Virus record (IMG/VR): IMGVR_UViG_3300021519_000078
Location: 1 to 23,260 of that record
From: a virus
Direction: 5' to 3' (one strand)
DNA: 23,260 bases
This document shows, one piece after another, positions 20,213 to 23,260 of the stretch; the first letter of the stretch is position 1; every line of letters starts with the position of its first letter. Under the pieces are notes generated by a model. That model ran no database searches. It was not told the DNA's origin and saw only the letters and a list, made by a program, of their open reading frames with translations. Both the position numbers and the translations under genes were made by a program.

Positions 20213-20799
20213 AAAACGAAGTGGCAGGTTGGACAAACGAGAGCTGGATGGAAGACAATCGCGGCAAAATGGCGGTGTTTTTCTATACCAAACAGGTGCA
20301 GAATTCATTCAAGACGGCACAGGAAAACCGTCCAATCTTTGATGAAAAGATTTTCTTGAAGAAACTTGTGCCTGGCGATTCCACCTTGGTGGTTGACCGC
20401 CCAATGCGTCCGACCGATGTTGAGGATCACCCAATTGAATGGGCGCGGTTTGAGCAGAAGAAAGAAAACCGCGTGTCTGGTACGCCTTTGGACGCATGGT
20501 CTATTTTGAGCGACACCCAAAAAGCCGAGTTCAATGCTTTGCATATTTTTACAATTGACCAGTTTGCACAGCTCCCCGACTCAGTTGGCAACAAGATCAT
20601 GGGCTTTAATGATTTGCGGGACAAGGCTCGCACGTTCATTCTGGCGGCAAAAGACTCTAAGCTGATGGACAATGTACGAGCTGAGACTGAAAAAGTAATG
20701 CAGACCCAAGCTGCTGAAATTGCCCAATTGCGTGAGATGATCAACGATCTGACTACCAAAAAAGCAGGCAGACCTAAAAAAGAAACCGTAGAGGAATGA
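20209..20799 (+). CDS. Conserved phage structural-region protein, 196 aa
   Basis: Residues 20-45 (GKMAVFFYTKQV and RPIFDEKIFLKKLVPGDSTL) are followed by VVDRPM and a spaced FEQKKENRVSGTPLDAW. The pattern (vFxTxxVxxxxxxxxxRPIxxExxyxxxxxPGDxxxxxDRPV ... GTPLxxW ... FTIDQFAQLPD) is known to me from several tailed phages beside structural genes, with no proved role. A final coiled helix and a basic KAGRPKKETVEE tail suggest DNA or protein binding. It begins in the previous stop (ATGA). Confidence 0.7.
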   Translation: MKNEVAGWTNESWMEDNRGKMAVFFYTKQVQNSFKTAQENRPIFDEKIFLKKLVPGDSTLVVDRPMRPTDVEDHPIEWARFEQKKENRVSGTPLDAWSILSDTQKAEFNALHIFTIDQFAQLPDSVGNKIMGFNDLRDKARTFILAAKDSKLMDNVRAETEKVMQTQAAEIAQLREMINDLTTKKAGRPKKETVEE

Positions 20800-20800
20800 T

Positions 20801-21718
20801 ATGAGCTACACGTTACTGCAACTGGTTGACCAAATGTCCGCAGAGTTGGGCCTGACTCAGCCAGCGGCAGTAATCGGCTCATCAAACAATCAGACCATTC
20901 AGATTCTTGCTTTGGCTAACCGGCTGGGCAAAGATTTGGTCAGGGATTTTGAATGGCAGCGTTTGGTGCAAGCGTACATCTGGCAGACTGAAGTCGCGGT
21001 AAGCACTACAGGCACTATCACGGCAGGTTCTAGCGTAATCACTTCAATTCCTAGCACGGCTTCATTGGCGGTCGGCAATGTGATCACAGGCACAGGGCAA
21101 GCGCCTTATGCTGAGATTCTGACAATTGACAGCGGTACACAGGTGACGCTAAACACGCCGGTCACCACCTCCACAGCAGCGGTATCAATGACGTTTGCCA
21201 AGCAGGACTATGACCTGCCAGGCGGGTACGATCGCATGATCTCGGACACCAACTGGGACAGGACAGACCATTGGCGCAACCTTGGAACTAAGTCATCTCA
21301 GGATTGGCAGTTCTTGCAGGGCGGCATTATCTCGATTGGCCCTCGCGAGCGTTATCGGATATACAACAACAAATTTAGGATTTTCCAAGCCCTGACAACG
21401 GTTTACAACTTTTCCTTTGAGTATGTGTCGAACTGGTGGGTATGCGCCACAGGCTCAGATCAGGGGTCAAAATCGGCTTACACGGTAGACACAGACACCT
21501 CAATATTTCCTGATGACCTGATGTTGGCGGGATTGAAGTTTTACTTCTTGAAAGCCAAAAAGCTGGACTACGGGGTGGAATTGGGCGAGTTCTTGAGAAC
21601 ACTGTCCTACTGTAAAGCTCAAGACGTTCCTGTGTCTGCGATGTCCCTTGCGCCGGTTGGCATGAATCAACTGGTTGGGCCGTGGAGTGTGCAAGACGGC
21701 AACTGGCCGAGCGTCTGA
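20801..21718 (+). CDS. Head-tail connector or tail-tube accessory protein, 305 aa
   Basis: The product begins MSYTLLQLVDQMSAELGLTQ, has IQILALANRLGKDLVRDFEW (residues 31-50), a Thr/Ser-rich beta insertion (about 65-130), and then YDLPGGYDRMISDTNWDRT. Helical start, DFEW, and DLPGGYDR are features of connector proteins lying between portal and stabilisation protein in podovirus-like phages (P22 gp4-like role). GAGGAAT provides a ribosome site. It ends in TGATG with the next gene. Assignment rests on these features and neighbourhood. Confidence 0.65.
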   Translation: MSYTLLQLVDQMSAELGLTQPAAVIGSSNNQTIQILALANRLGKDLVRDFEWQRLVQAYIWQTEVAVSTTGTITAGSSVITSIPSTASLAVGNVITGTGQAPYAEILTIDSGTQVTLNTPVTTSTAAVSMTFAKQDYDLPGGYDRMISDTNWDRTDHWRNLGTKSSQDWQFLQGGIISIGPRERYRIYNNKFRIFQALTTVYNFSFEYVSNWWVCATGSDQGSKSAYTVDTDTSIFPDDLMLAGLKFYFLKAKKLDYGVELGEFLRTLSYCKAQDVPVSAMSLAPVGMNQLVGPWSVQDGNWPSV

Positions 21719-23260
21719 TGTTAAGCGCATTTGCCAAAATAGTTCGCCAGCAAGCCGCACAGACGGTAACTGTCGCCGCCCCAATTGGCGGGTGGAATGC
21801 TCGGGATGCGCTGGGGGCAATGGACCCTTTGGACGCGGTAACGCTGACCAATTTCTGGCCTGGCACAAATTCGGTAATTCTGCGAAATGGATACACCAAA
21901 CACGCCACAGGGTTGCCTGGTCAGGTCGAAAGCCTAATGGCATACAACTCAGGCACGGCGAGCAAGCTGTTTGCCGCCTCGGTCACCAGTATTTATAACG
22001 TAACTACTGCCGGTGCGGTAGGGTCTGCTGATGTCTCTAGCTTAACAAATGCTCGGTTTCAGTACATCAACATGACAACGCCAGGCGGGTCTTATTTGAT
22101 GTGCGTCAATGGCGCAGACAAGATGCGTTATTACGATGGATCGGCTTGGCATAAGGATGGCGATGGCGCACCTTACGATGTCACCGGCGTAGACACGGCG
22201 ACTTGCTCAAACATCACTTTATTCAAAAATCGGGTGTGGTTGATCGAAACAGACACATTAAAGGCATGGTATTTACCGATTAATTCAATTGGTGGGGCTG
22301 CGAACAGTCTGGATATGTCTAGTCTGGTGCAAGAGGGCGGCTACATCATGGCGGGGATGACGTGGACGCTTGATGCTGGTTACGGCATGGACGATTACTT
22401 AGCGTTTATTACCTCATCTGGCGAGCTTGTGGTCTGGCGTTTGACTGATCCGACCACACCATCTGGCATTTCAATAATTGGGGTTTACACGGTAGGCGCA
22501 CCCATTGGACGCAGATGCTGGACTAAGTTTGGCGGCGACTTACTGATCATTACCCAAGACGGCGTAGTGCCTATGTCGGGTGCTTTGCAGTCATCTAGGC
22601 TTGATCCAAGGGTGTCCATTACTAATAAGATTCAGTACGCCATGAGCGCCGCCATATCGACCTATGGCAGCACTTACGGGTGGTGTTTACTTTATTACCC
22701 CAAAGAAAATCAATTGTTGCTAAATGTGCCAATTGCAATCGGCAGTCAGCAGCAGTATGTAATGAACAACATCACAAAGAGCTGGTGTAACTTTACGGGT
22801 TGGAATGCAAATTGTTGGGAATTGCACAAAGACAACCCGTATTATGGCGGCGATGGGTTTGTGGGATTAGCATGGAACGGCAATACAGATGACACATCCG
22901 ACATTAATGGATTCGGTCTTCAGAGCTTTCAAACGTATGGCACAGCCCTGCAAAAGCAGTGCAAGATGATCCGATACCACGTTCAAACAGATGGAACGCC
23001 GTCTGTGTTTGGTAACGTGAATGTGGACTACAACCTTGCAGACGAATCAGCCCAGCTTAACTTTTCTGTATCAAACTATGGAATCTGGGATTCTGGGGTT
23101 TGGGATGCGGCAATTTGGGGATCAGGCTTAGTGCCGATTGCCAATTGGCAGGGGGCGACAAATATTGGATACACGTTTGCGCCGCTGTTAAAAACTGCCA
23201 CGCAGGGCATACAATTGCAGTGGGTCGCAACCGATCTGGTATTCGAGGGTGGCGGTGTGC
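21718..23260 (+). CDS. DNA-stabilisation or tail hub protein (P22 gp10-like), partial at window end
   Basis: The visible 514 codons begin MLSAFAKIVRQQAAQTVTVA, then IGGWNARDALGAMDPLDAVT and LTNFWPGTNSVILRNGY, continuing as a beta-propeller-like run of G/W/Y-rich strands (NLADESAQLN..., WDSGVWDAAIWGSGL near the end). The GGWNARD ... DAVTLxNFWP start is typical of proteins called packaged-DNA stabilisation or phage stabilisation in related phages. They close the portal channel and form the tail base. The C-terminus lies beyond the window. The frame is open to the last base and begins in the stop of the previous gene. Confidence 0.75.
   Translation, partial: MLSAFAKIVRQQAAQTVTVAAPIGGWNARDALGAMDPLDAVTLTNFWPGTNSVILRNGYTKHATGLPGQVESLMAYNSGTASKLFAASVTSIYNVTTAGAVGSADVSSLTNARFQYINMTTPGGSYLMCVNGADKMRYYDGSAWHKDGDGAPYDVTGVDTATCSNITLFKNRVWLIETDTLKAWYLPINSIGGAANSLDMSSLVQEGGYIMAGMTWTLDAGYGMDDYLAFITSSGELVVWRLTDPTTPSGISIIGVYTVGAPIGRRCWTKFGGDLLIITQDGVVPMSGALQSSRLDPRVSITNKIQYAMSAAISTYGSTYGWCLLYYPKENQLLLNVPIAIGSQQQYVMNNITKSWCNFTGWNANCWELHKDNPYYGGDGFVGLAWNGNTDDTSDINGFGLQSFQTYGTALQKQCKMIRYHVQTDGTPSVFGNVNVDYNLADESAQLNFSVSNYGIWDSGVWDAAIWGSGLVPIANWQGATNIGYTFAPLLKTATQGIQLQWVATDLVFEGGGV

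Overview
The window is a contiguous piece of a tailed double-stranded DNA phage genome, cut at both ends: the left-end gene continues leftward out of the window and the right-end gene continues rightward. The evidence is an unbroken order of small terminase, large terminase, portal, tail fibres, scaffold, major capsid and DNA-stabilisation/tail genes, preceded by a compact recombination and replication block. The portal (770 aa, coiled C-terminus), the scaffold and the connector/stabilisation genes suggest a podovirus-like virion. A Cro-type repressor, an ERF-type annealing protein and NinB/YbcO-type genes suggest a lambdoid-style, possibly temperate, early region. The host is not shown directly. 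Moderate GC and general similarity of the proteins to those of freshwater betaproteobacterial (Burkholderiales) phages are an impression, not a proof. No integrase, lysis gene, tRNA or CRISPR array was found.

Layout. (1) 1-855, leftward: a 76-aa protein, a 38-aa membrane protein, a small lipoprotein and the start of an ERF recombinase. (2) 856-983: divergent control region with two 22-bp inverted repeats. (3) 984-4107, rightward early block: a leaderless-looking Cro; a strong promoter and a highly structured candidate RNA; a replication-type protein; a cytosine-5 methyltransferase whose whole length is also open in a second frame; a 91-aa protein; a VRR-NUC-like nuclease; NinB; a zinc ribbon; a YbcO-like protein; and a clean intrinsic terminator. 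(4) 4108-4498: a stretch with weak coding signal and strong hairpins. (5) 4499-6072: accessory genes including a glycosyltransferase. (6) 6087-17377: packaging and head genes, with a tail-fibre cluster inserted between portal and scaffold, ending in an intrinsic terminator. (7) 17416-20212: a sugar/glycan-type cassette (MptE-like domain fused to a glycosyltransferase, a SAM methyltransferase, and a second MptE-like protein). (8) 20209-23260: connector and DNA-stabilisation/tail proteins.

How it fits together. Leftward and rightward early transcripts appear to be controlled by one operator region. Early products handle recombination (ERF, NinB, nucleases), replication and DNA modification. Late genes build and fill the capsid. 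The glycan-type genes inside the structural block may modify the virion or the host surface. Nearly all genes are packed with ATGA, TAATG or TGATG overlaps, so translational coupling is likely throughout. The strongest candidates for something undescribed are the two-frame methyltransferase locus (1901-2806), the pseudoknotted RNA with its own promoter (1128-1314), and the structured interval at 4129-4490.
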